Shown here: positions 1 to 7,340 of the stretch, piece by piece
Numbering within the stretch: the first letter of the stretch is position 1
Layout of the letters: the number at the start of each line of letters is the position of its first letter
Source: Bremia lactucae
Lineage: Eukaryota; Oomycota; Peronosporomycetes; Peronosporales; Peronosporaceae
Assembly (NCBI RefSeq): GCF_004359215.1
Contig: NW_027152185.1
Span: 5,552-19,128, forward strand
DNA length: 13,577 nt
Reading direction: 5' to 3'
Notes under the pieces: model-generated
The model's input: the letters and a program-made list of their open reading frames with translations, nothing else
The model's database searches: none
What the model was told of the DNA's origin: nothing
Translations under genes and position numbers: made by a program

Positions 1-771
1 ATCATAGACGGTATGTCTAAGAGTACGATCTTTTCTTCTATGGATCTGATGGATGGGTTCTATCAAATCCTTATGCGTGAGCGGGACATCCCGTACACAG
101 CAGTGAGCACCCCCAGTGGTATGCTCTGGGAATGGCTAGTGATGCCTCAGGGGCTTAGTAACGCCCCTGCAACATTCAACAGATGTGTAACAAATCTGTT
201 GAGACCGGTGCGGGATTTCGCACCGAGTTATTTCGACGATGTATTCGTCCATAGCCGGGCCATGGACGGTAAGACGGACGTGGAAGTTCATAAAACTCAC
301 GTTCGTCAGGTTCTTACACTTATGCGAAAGCATAAGTTGTATGCAAATCTCAAGAAGTGTATATTCGCTGCAAGCGAAATACCACTTCTTGGGTGCATCG
401 TTGGTAAACGTGGCGTACGCCCTGATCCCGAAAAGATCAAAGCAATCACCGACTGGCCAGTTCCAGTCGATGTCAAGGGACTTAGAAAGTTCCTTGGTTT
501 AGCGGCGTACTTACACAAGTACTCACGCAATTATGCAGAGATGACAGTACATCTCTCTCGTCTCTTGAAAAAAGACAAGAAATGGCTATGGAACGCTGGT
601 TGTCAGCGTTCCTTTAAAGGTATCAAGCAAAGCTTGATGCGATCGCCCATCTTGGCGATTGCAAATCAAGACATACCATTCCATGTGGTCTGTGACGCCA
701 GCGATTTCGCAACCGGCTGTGCGTTAATGCAATACGATACAGATGGCGCGGAGCGCGTCGTCTGTTACTAA
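1..771 (+). pseudogene. Ty3/gypsy reverse transcriptase, start of RNase H (element A pol, 5' truncated by window)
   Basis: The frame is open from base 1, so the window starts inside RT. Numbering from the ATG at 13, motif A is MDLMDGFYQI with the catalytic Asp at residue 11. The MPQGLSNAPATF block is at 44-55 and the catalytic YFDD box (YFDDVFVHS) at 73-76. The thumb/connection block with RPDPEKIKAI and GLRKFLGL follows, then the first RNase H Asp in VVCDASD at residue 228. These are the normal order and spacing for a Ty3/gypsy (Metaviridae-type) polymerase that copies element RNA into DNA in virus-like particles. The catalytic RT residues survive, but the frame ends at a TAA (769-771) where the family has a tyrosine codon, and RNase H continues behind it. 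It is a recently broken pol. No host gene is implied. The DNA carries many perfect hairpins (for example 318-337 and 597-611). Confidence 0.93.
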
Positions 772-1183
772 TCGCGTCAGCTGCAGCCAGCTGAACGCAA
801 TTAGCCAGTGCATGACAATGAACTCCTTGCCATGAAATATATGCACTGGCTAAGTTTAGTGTCTATCTCCTCGGAGATAGACCGTTCATCGTATATACGG
901 ACCATGGGTCATTACACACGGCCGTAAATAGCCCACACCTTTTTCAAAGAATTGCGATGTGGCTATTCTTCTTCGCGGAGTATAATTTCTCCGTGGAATA
1001 TAAACTAGGACGACTTAATGTCGTCGCTGATGCGTTATCACACCGACTCGATTTCGAGCCGGCTGCGCATTCCAACAGTGGAAATAATCCCACTGTTGCA
1101 ACACTCATTTCAAGTGTTCCGTCATCAACCTTATTTGATGACATAAAGAAACCTACGCAGAAGATAAGGACCTTCTGCGTTTA
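772..1183 (+). pseudogene. Ty3/gypsy RNase H domain, decayed (element A pol)
   Basis: This continues the polyprotein directly. After the TAA at 769-771 the same frame reads SRQLQPAERN, then a second stop (TAG 802-804), then NELLAMKY. About two extra bases near 838 shift the frame; from there it reads YLLGDRPFIVYTDHGSL (RNase H Asp in YTDHGSL), then FFAEYNFSVEYKLGRLNVVADALS, the standard end of Ty3/gypsy RNase H. RNase H would degrade the RNA strand of the RNA/DNA hybrid and make the polypurine primer. With two stops and a frameshift no functional protein is expected. The segment is dense in perfect hairpins: 861-882, 1009-1025, 1073-1098, 1121-1142 and 1155-1180. Confidence 0.88.
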
Positions 1184-1633
1184 ATGGATCATCTAATGAA
1201 TCCACCCAATATATAGTATAAAGATTTACCGGCTTTAAATCGATCGTCATCAGATCGATACACGACACGCAACGGCTTATTGTAGTACATAGCCGTTGCC
1301 GGCGACACTCTACGTGTCGTCGTTATAACTCACAAAAAATTGCGCTTGCGCATCATGTATGAGTGTAGCGATGCACCAACAAGTGGGCATCGTGGACGAA
1401 AGAAGACTTATCTCACAGTAAGTCGCGACTTTTACTGGCCCCGCCAGTATCAGTTCGTGCGCAAGTACATTCGTGCTTGGAAGGCATGTCAACGGGCGAA
1501 GCCTAGCCCTTCATTCCGTGCACCTCTCCAACCTCTACTACTTCCGGCTGAGTGTTGGCAGTCCGTATCTATGGACTTCGTCTTCGGATTTCTCGAAGAC
1601 GATCACATAAACAATGGAATCCTTGTATTTTGT
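1184..1633 (+). pseudogene. Integrase N-terminal zinc region and first catalytic Asp (element A pol), decayed
   Basis: 1184-1339 corresponds to the RNase H-integrase tether, broken by stops. From 1340 the frame reads MRLRIMYEC...TSGHRGRKKTY, then FYWPRQYQFV and KACQRAKPSPS, then SVSMDFVFGF. This is the HHCC zinc module followed by the first Asp of the DDE core (residue 79, counting from 1340). Compared with the family pattern H-x6-H...C-x2-C, the first His position holds Ser (ECSDAPTSGH) and the first Cys position holds Trp (RAWKAC), so two of four zinc ligands look lost. The frame is then lost by about one extra T near 1630, after which the neighbouring frame from 1614 carries the core. Perfect hairpins at 1239-1259, 1269-1299, 1303-1319 and 1579-1601 continue the texture of the rest of the element. 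Confidence 0.87.
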
Positions 1634-2030
1634 AGTCAGATTCAGGAAGATGGTACATCTTGCTGCAGTACTAGAGTCGATCACGGCTCCGGGCTGTGCC
1701 CGTTTCTTTATCGACACGGTATTCAAACTCCACGGGTTACCCCGTGAACTGGTCTCTGATAGAGATCCACGGTTTACGGCGGAGTTTTGGGAATCCGTGT
1801 TCCGAATTCTCGGAACACGGCTGACTATGTCAACTTCTGATCATCCAGAGACAACGCGTAAATTGCGTCCTCGAAGAGATACTTCGGGTAAAGTCCAATC
1901 GTATCCGAAGTGGAGCGAGTTTTTATCGATAATCGAATTCGCCATCAATAATTCGGTGCATGCGTCTACAACGCATACACCGTGCTTCGTGAATGGCTTA
2001 CGCCATCCTCGCATACCCCCCCCCAATTAG
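1614..2030 (+). pseudogene. Integrase catalytic core, second Asp present, Glu region deleted (element A pol)
   Basis: Read from 1614, the frame carries KMVHLAAVLESITAPGCAR, LHGLPRELVSDRDPRFTAEF (second catalytic Asp, residue 49) and GTRLTMSTSDHPET. It then jumps out of register. About 14 bases near 1855 seem missing relative to the usual DHPETDGQTER block, which holds the Glu of D,D-35-E, so the third catalytic residue is gone. The correct frame returns by WSEFLSIIEFAINNSVHAS and FVNGLRHPR, typical of the end of the core. The enzyme would join element DNA to the host chromosome; this copy cannot. Right at the end a C9 run (2016-2024) and a G8 run (2051-2058) face each other as a possible stem. 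The hairpin at 1795-1820 has a 10-bp perfect stem. Confidence 0.88.
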
Positions 2031-2399
2031 AGGGATCCTTTAGTTTAAGAGGGGGGGGACTCGCACGAGCAAAATCATTTCTGGCTCATGCTTATCACGC
2101 GTCGAAGTTAACAACGACGCGAGTGATGTCGATGTCGAAGATATCGACACGAAAATGAGAAAGCTGTTATGGCAGCGCAACACAAAGCGCACTGAAAAAG
2201 ACAACGCAAATGAGGCAGCAGAGGAATTTCTGCTGACTTGAGAATCAATAATCCGTTTCGTTCAGGTTCCATTGCTAACGCAGTGGGCCGTCAGAAACGG
2301 ACCGCAGACAAACAGGTAAGAGCAAACGTTCTTTCATGTAAAGTTAATGACCTATTACTTCTCTAAGCGGCACACTCACATAAGCGTGTAGTCACTAAT
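2031..2399 (+). pseudogene. Integrase C-terminal linker, multiply frameshifted (element A pol)
   Basis: No long frame crosses this stretch, but fragments of the expected linker can be read in different frames, including EEFLLT and RFVQ near 2224-2270. It links the catalytic core before it to the GPY/F region after it, so it is decayed polyprotein rather than intergenic DNA. Hairpins persist despite the loss of frame: CGCGTCG/CGACGCG at 2098-2121, TGTCGA/TCGACA at 2133-2149 and CAGCAGA/TCTGCTG at 2216-2235. Confidence 0.65.
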
Positions 2400-3188
2400 G
2401 TGTGTAGCATTAAACTACTAACCAAGTTCATTGGGTCTTCTCGTGTACTTCATCGCCGAGGCAATGCGTACACAATAGAATTGCCACGTAGGATGCATTC
2501 GCATCCTACGTTTTACGTTGGTCGGCTCTGCGCGTACCATCTGTACGCGGTTTCTTCCGAGGAAGGATCTGACCACCCTGCTCAAGAATCCATAAAAGAT
2601 TCTTGTGGTCACGTACCAGATTCTCATGTCTGGTCCGAAGATCCTCGAAAACGCGATGAGCGGAAGACAGCTCATCACGAAGAGCGTGATAATTCCGTTC
2701 GTACTCCAACAAGGAGTACGCACCCTTCGAACGGTCTTCCAACCGCTCGATATGGTGAGCCTTCACCGTCTGCTCTAACGAGCGCCGCTTACCACGCTCG
2801 TGATCAAGTCCCTCCTCCAAATCATGGAGAAAGCGATCGACTTTGTCGATCTTCGACTCTAGTTCCGACACATAGGTCGTATCTAATTTTCCCTTCTCCG
2901 CCACAACCCTTGGTGGATTCTCACGATGGTCAACATCTCCGTGTTGAACGTATTCAAAACCACCGTGATGTGAAGGGACAGCGAATGAGTTATCTTGTTC
3001 GCTGGCGCACTTATCCACCTTCACATGACAGCTGGGAGCCTCGTTCTCATCTGATTGTTGACGTTGAGCGCCTCGTCCGTCAGTATGACGAGACCCATCC
3101 GATGGATCAGAAGGTCCATCGGAAAACACGCGTCCCTGGCGCATGTAAATCGATTGCAAGACGTCAATCGCATCGCGCATCTCGATAG
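2400..3188 (+). pseudogene. Integrase C-terminus (GPY/F-like), spacer and chromodomain (element A pol 3' end)
   Basis: This open stretch of 262 codons is the tail of the polyprotein. Residues ~6-45 read KLLTKFIGSSRVLHRRG and ELPRRMHSHPTFYVGRL, the Ty3/gypsy integrase C-terminal module; the GPF core of the family motif is FIGSS here, so it is altered. A low-complexity spacer of ~120 residues follows. Then comes a chromodomain at about residues 175-232 with RVERIQNHRDVKG, MSYLVRWRTYPPSHDSWEP and LIVDVERLVRQYDETHP; aromatic residues of the chromodomain fold (Tyr, Trp, Trp) are present. Chromodomains in such elements steer integration to modified histones. The ORF is open probably by chance of decay, since everything upstream is frameshifted. 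A long antisense ORF (3180-2506) overlaps it. The strongest hairpins here are 2486-2511 (11-bp stem), 2583-2605 and 2700-2720. Confidence 0.9.
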
Positions 3189-3189
3189 A

Positions 3190-3745
3190 GATGCGAGCCC
3201 TTCCTCAGGGTGAAGAAAGGAAAAGACATCCTCTTTTACCCTCTGCGAGTTGTCTACACAACACGGACAGGGATCACCCCACGTGAGGCATGGAAGCCCA
3301 GCCTCACGTGACAACCGATGCAACTTGATACTTTGCACCGGTTGGAGTTCTTTTCTCAAACTTAACGCGATTCGCGTTAAGTTTTTGAAGCCAAGCTTCG
3401 CGTCCAATGTCTTTAACATTGCGAATGAACGCACTCCAGGATTGCATAAGCGAGACTTTATCTCGCTTATTGTTGCCACTATACCATCGATGTTTGAATA
3501 TAGCATCGAGATAAAAATCTTCCTCAGCGCGAAAGTTCTTCGCGCTGGGATCAAGGCCATGTAGCTTTGTCGCAATAAATGAGGGATATTTATTGTGAGG
3601 AGTAGTTTCTCCAGACAAGCTCCCTTCAGGCAAAAGCCACGGCTTCTTCTCAGGGGCAAGACGAGACATTTAGTAGATACAATCCCCTGAGTGGTACCCA
3701 GTGAAGCAGGGGTTCCACACGAACTTTTTTTACGACGGCTTGGGC
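3190..3745 (-). pseudogene. Inverted gag fragment of the hairpin-rich family
   Basis: On the minus strand, reading from 3745 down, the sequence gives RRKKSSCGTPASLGTTQG, then (frame change near 3680) MSRLAPEKKPWLLPEG, FIATKLHGLDPSAKNF, KHRWYSGNNKRDKVSLM and SAFIRNVKDIGREAW, then CLTWGDPCPCCVDNSQ after another shift. The same peptides occur on the plus strand at 7803-8208 with close nucleotide similarity, so this is gag (the structural, RNA-binding protein of the particle) from the same family, inverted relative to the pol at 1-3188 and meeting it tail-to-tail. Homology to the other copy stops at ~3743-3745, in the middle of what is a hairpin in that copy (7791-7810). No CCHC knuckle is visible; a Cys-rich CPCC patch is present. 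The 12-bp hairpin at 3358-3384 and the 10-bp one at 3280-3310 lie here. The gag assignment is by position and family resemblance. Confidence 0.72.
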
Positions 3746-4639
3746 GCTTCCACCTCAATTGAAAGAAGATTGGGGAGGTTGTGCACGTGCGTTGATGGAG
3801 GTAGGGAGTTTAGACAAAATCGAGACCGCGCATGGCAATAGGTGTCATTCGCTTCAGATCGAACTAGTTGTGGAGTGCTATAAAATAGAAAAGATACATG
3901 ACATTCTGTTTCCAGGACTCGTTAACTGTTGCCACGCATATGATACGAAGCTGCATAAAAAGTGACTTATCGCTTCCGACACTATACACCCGAGCTTTTG
4001 ATTAAAAATCTGTCTTTATCTATCGTGCTTATCGCCGTTAGGCGTCTGTAAATAGTGCGATGTCGAAGCGCACGATACCCTTTGTCTGTTACACTGAAAA
4101 AGACGCCGTTGGACGTGCTGCAGGTATTAAAGATATGTCTTGATAGAAAAAAACGAAAGAATGCCAAGCTGCGACGTTTGGATATCGGTACGAGAACTGT
4201 GGGTACTCGAGCTTTAAGTGTATCTAATGTCAGCTCTTGTAGAGGCTTATCCACTGACGCCGTTGAGATTCTGGATCAGCTTCTCGTCGTACTGGTACAA
4301 GTTTTTAATGAAAGCATGAAGGAGACTAAGCATAGATAGCGTCGTCATTTTCTATCGCAGCGGTGATGAAGAATCTTAACTTTTTTCCTTAATGAATTCA
4401 AATACGACATTGTTGGGCTTTATGCTCGCAATTTTTCGAGTCGCTATTGAGTATTTTGTAACGCGTAATAATTCCAAGGAAAGCGATTCGCACGATGAGA
4501 CGAGTTCCTCATTGAGGATTTAAGAATCTAAGTGTATGCAGGCAGCCCATAAATATGTCATGATCACGATTTGTTGCAGGCGGAAAAGAAACTGAATCTT
4601 CATGGCAAAACAGTGGAGATGATAGCGAACGACAATTTA
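3746..4639. other. Unassigned spacer between the inverted gag and the first LTR
   Basis: No recognised gene. Short open stretches exist (plus strand 3759-3965, 68 codons; plus strand 4055-4339, 94 codons, Lys/Arg- and Leu-rich) but none shows a family motif, and the second overlaps an equally long antisense frame, so I do not call them. The dense perfect hairpins of the neighbouring element DNA are not seen, and the texture changes sharply at ~3745 and again at 4640. This is the best candidate for old host or unrelated DNA into which the right-hand element inserted. There is no polypurine tract before 4640, which fits a 5' LTR starting there. Confidence 0.5.
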
Positions 4640-4905
4640 TGTAACGGGCTAAAGTTGCCCTAATGTTACACAGTCCCTGTTAAGTACACTTGGTGTACTT
4701 AAGAGGATGGTCAATTACTAAATAATAGTAATTGGACCCAACACTCGGGTGTGGTGCACATTTGTGACCAACCCTTGTGGATGTGATGCACATGGGTGCA
4801 TTCACATTAGGAGGGATGACGCCCAGCGTCATCCGTGATGACGGCTAGCGTCATCCGTTACGCGAGGTATCTATAAAGATACGCTCGCAATACATATCAA
4901 ATGAG
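4640..4905. repeat. Hairpin cluster at the 5' end of LTR1 (also 10435-10700 in LTR2)
   Basis: Consecutive inverted repeats: TGTAAC/GTTACA at 4640-4670 with GGGC/GCCC nested inside; TTAAGTACAC/GTGTACTTAA at 4680-4702 (10 bp, 3-nt loop); CAATTACTA/TAGTAATTG at 4712-4734 (9 bp); GGATGACGC/GCGTCATCC at 4814-4834 (9 bp, 3-nt loop); GATGACG/CGTCATC at 4837-4855, repeating the same stem; and GCGAG+GTATCT/AGATAC+CTCGC at 4862-4888 with a one-base bulge. The first one is made by the LTR terminus itself. Confidence 0.9.
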
Positions 4906-5064
4906 ATCTATAGAGATAACATTTTAATTGGTAAAAATAGGTATTTGTGTTTAATTCTATTAAATATAAATCAGTCTGAAAACTACTTCCTACTTGGTAA
5001 GTGCGCACGAGGAGACGGATTACCGCTCCCGTGACGACACTTAACCAGAGTTTTTAGTGTGTTG

Positions 5065-6760
5065 GGTGAGGTCGCTTGCGCGCCCACCACAACTTCCTCA
5101 CTGCACGCAAGAGAAGCAGGTTTAACCGCTTCCTCGCTGTGCTGGGGTGTGTGTCTAAGTAGAGCGTGGCCGCATTACGACGTGCCCGCCTACAATTTAC
5201 ATGATTCCGTGGGTAACTCCAGTAATTTTTAAAGCGGCCATATATTATTGGAGACTGGTCTACGGATAACGAAAATATGTGTTTGCCCATTCATCCTGTC
5301 AGATTTAGTATAGGTGGGAAGCCGATGTCGGCGAACGATCCAGTATAACACATTTCAGCAGCGGGCAACGCTTTTGTGCAACATCAACGGAGCATAGCGG
5401 TCTTTTTTGTGGGCGACATGAGCGGAGGTCGCTTGGGCTCTGTGATTGCTGACTACAAATCCCGATTTGTGACTATTTTACGACGTGTATCTACGCTGCA
5501 GCAGCATGAATCACACAAGTCGCTAGTGGAGATTCAGTTGACGACATTGTTACTCCACCGTCAGATGAACCGGCTTTTCTTCGTTGCTGCCATTCATCTG
5601 AGGCCAAGACATAAGCCATTTTTGCAAGTACGCCTTCGCAAAGTATTATAATGCAGTGTGCAAAGCCGTTGAAACTAAGGGGTAGTGCCTTAAAGCGCAA
5701 GGCTAATTTACGAAAATGGACGTCTCGCCTATCAAAGACGATTGCCAATGGCTCGGCTGGAGCGTATTTGTGTTGGCTTTACATAAAAGACCGCAATGCA
5801 ACTTCCGCGCCAAAGATAAATTAATAACAATAATTTCTGTGAAAGTTAACACGAAGCGCGACCAATGGCCGTGAATAGGTATTGGCTGCAGCAATTACAG
5901 TTTCTGGGGTTGCAAACCAGAACGCCGATCTTGCTGTGGTGCGAAGTGCTTAATACGCTCTGGAGTTGATTTCAAGAAGGCAAGGCCACCTGTCCCACAC
6001 TTCTTCTTCGGTTTCCAGGTCATGAACCATCTCTCGTCGGACTCTATCCCAGTTGTTTCCTGTCCACCATCAGGTCAATCTCCATCACGAATTCTTCACA
6101 GAACGATAGTTCGGGTATCTATTCAACATGACTTCAAAGATGATATTTTCTTGCACCTTTTAAAGTCCGAGTGGTGCCCTTCTTCACCACAAGCTCTGCA
6201 TTGCATCGTGCTGATCCATTTGTTGGCGCGGCCTCCCTTTTGAATGCACGATTACTGGCTCTTGTAAAGTTCAGTGAATTTGTTAAGAAAGTGTCTGAAG
6301 CTCGTTGAGTGTCGCTGCCTGCTGATGGTCCGGCAAGGTCACAAATCTGGCGGCAACTAATCAAGTAACATCGGGAGACTTTCCGCCGGCATCAACACAA
6401 GAGGACTTGGTTGGTGGAGTCAAGTGTCAATGCAGATGAATGTCGTTTAACAACAAGTTCTGCTCTCGACGTCGGTACTGACGCAATTTGTGCTTATATG
6501 GAAGTCTTTTACTGGGGCTAAACACTCCATCGCATGCATCTTCATCGTTTCTTTGTGGCTGACGGGCAACATTCAGCTGTTCGTAAATTTTATTTAGCGC
6601 TTAATCAAAACATTTAAATTAATATCCTAAAAAAAATTCCTTGAGGCGTTGGCTGTGCATAGTTGCATATTCTCATTTGTTGACGCTGTCGGGATAAATC
6701 GTGCTCTGCCAAATTATTGTCGATAGCTAGGCAAGAAAACTATAGCACGATCGGAGGTTG
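5065..6760. other. Hairpin-poor core of the LTR, possible captured sequence
   Basis: This 1.7-kb interior of LTR1 (10860-12555 in LTR2) has a different texture from the LTR ends: few strong hairpins and scattered short ORFs on both strands. The longest are minus 5748-5491 (85 codons) and plus 5376-5651 (91 codons), which overlap on opposite strands. I recognise no protein. One minus-strand frame near 5890 reads LLQPIPI, which faintly recalls the line before the first integrase Asp, but nothing around it supports that. Both LTR copies look identical here. Confidence 0.5.
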
Positions 6761-6762
6761 TT

Positions 6763-7264
6763 CATGCTAGTTGGCATGTATTGTTTCAGCATATGGTCAG
6801 CACTATCACCACGTGTAACAGGGCACTGCGACTTGTACTGTTTCAGTACAAGTCCACTTCACACTGCTTCAGATGTGAGTGGTGCCTCTCGTTAGGTGAC
6901 GTACACTGTACGTATAGAGGAAGACTTCTCTTAAGACAAGTTAACTTAAGAGGGTAAAATGAAAACTGTATTAATATAGTTAAGTGTCTTGTTAATCTAT
7001 CTTTGTAAATGTTGTCTTAACTATAAACTAATACTAAACATGTAAATGAATTCTTATCTATCTTATCTCGTAACTCTCTTTGATTACTTCTACAGCTGAT
7101 TAGTCTGCGGAATAAATAGACATAATGGTCTATACCTATTTATGGATAAGAATTCAGGAAATTACTATTTAAAGTAATTTCCTCCAAATATTATCTACCT
7201 TTTGGATAATATTAATTAACAATCTTTTATTGTTAATTTCATGTAACGATACACCCCGTTACAT
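6763..7264. repeat. Hairpin cluster at the 3' end of LTR1 (also ~12558-13058 in LTR2)
   Basis: In order: GACTTGTACTG/CAGTACAAGTC at 6830-6854 (11 bp, 3-nt loop); ACGTAC/GTACGT at 6899-6913; CTCTTAAG/CTTAAGAG at 6928-6952; GGAAATTACT/AGTAATTTCC at 7157-7182 (10 bp); AATATTATC/GATAATATT at 7187-7213 (9 bp); AATTAACAAT/ATTGTTAATT at 7214-7238 (10 bp); ATGTAACG/CGTTACAT at 7241-7264, which contains the LTR terminus. The last four are almost contiguous, so the LTR end is a row of back-to-back hairpins. Confidence 0.9.
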
Positions 7265-7340
7265 CACCCCTCCCTTAAACGACAATCACTCTGAATGTCA
7301 TTAGGTGGAGTGGTCGCTAAATGACCACTTAATTTTTAAA
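7264..7340 (+). other. 5' untranslated leader after LTR1; no recognisable tRNA primer-binding site
   Basis: The leader starts TCACCCCTCCCTTAAAC directly after the LTR. A primer-binding site for a tRNA 3' end would normally start TGG here, and it does not. The C-rich start is nearly the reverse complement of the purine tract before LTR2 (10417-10434). A hairpin AGTGGTC/GACCACT spans 7309-7329, just before the first possible gag ATG (7341). The same leader follows LTR2 at 13058. Confidence 0.6.

Larger units (their letters stand above)
318..3384. repeat. Run of short perfect hairpins through element A pol and inverted gag
   Basis: Perfect stems (stem length): 318-337 (8, GAAA loop), 597-611 (5), 861-882 (9), 1009-1025 (6), 1073-1098 (9), 1100-1118 (6), 1121-1142 (8), 1155-1180 (9), 1239-1259 (7), 1269-1299 (9), 1303-1319 (6), 1579-1601 (8), 1690-1702 (5), 1731-1746 (6), 1795-1820 (10), 2098-2121 (7), 2133-2149 (6), 2216-2235 (7), 2460-2485 (6), 2486-2511 (11), 2531-2549 (7), 2583-2605 (8), 2655-2676 (6), 2700-2720 (8), 2835-2851 (7, TTT loop), 3280-3310 (10), 3358-3384 (12). 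They do not share a common sequence, so this is not an ordinary dispersed repeat; what repeats is the fold. Confidence 0.9.
4640..7263 (+). repeat. 5' long terminal repeat (LTR1), 2624 bp
   Basis: It begins TGTAACGGG and ends CCCGTTACA, a perfect 9-bp terminal inverted repeat with the canonical TG...CA ends. It matches 10435-13057 base for base except for about 14 substitutions and one 1-bp gap. It is long for a Ty3/gypsy LTR. The two ends (to ~4905 and from ~6760) are packed with perfect hairpins; the middle is not. An AATAAA at 7111-7116 could be a poly(A) signal and a TATAAA lies at 4872-4877 inside a hairpin, but neither is proved to act. Short ORFs in the middle show no family I recognise. 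Confidence 0.95.

Noticed and set aside
318..3384. Hairpin row as a CRISPR array, integron attC series or terminator series
   Set aside because: Stems differ in sequence, there are no constant repeats or unique spacers, and they run through retroelement coding DNA of a eukaryote.
3759..3965. 68-codon ORF after the inverted gag
   Set aside because: Short, no motif, no start context or neighbour to support it.
4055..4339. 94-codon basic ORF before LTR1 as a possible host gene
   Set aside because: No family motif, overlapped by a 90-codon antisense ORF, no supporting context.
4635..4639. ATTTA as a confirmed target-site duplication
   Set aside because: Its partner cannot be tested: sequence after LTR2 is element DNA and the outer end lies beyond the window.
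5376..5748. Overlapping short ORFs on both strands in the LTR core (91 and 85 codons), repeated in LTR2
   Set aside because: No motif, mutual antisense overlap, and the perfect repeat in LTR2 only reflects LTR duplication; not evidence of coding.
5703..5894. Minus-strand LLQPIPI as a relic integrase
   Set aside because: A single weak seven-residue resemblance; no zinc, DDE or GPY/F motif in register around it.
6022..6364. Opposed ORFs of 73 and 76 codons in the LTR core
   Set aside because: Short, overlapping on opposite strands, no recognisable domain.
7304..7316. TGGAGTGGTCGC as a tRNA primer-binding site
   Set aside because: It starts with TGG but lies ~42 bases after the LTR end and is part of a hairpin (7309-7329), so the position is wrong for a normal primer site.
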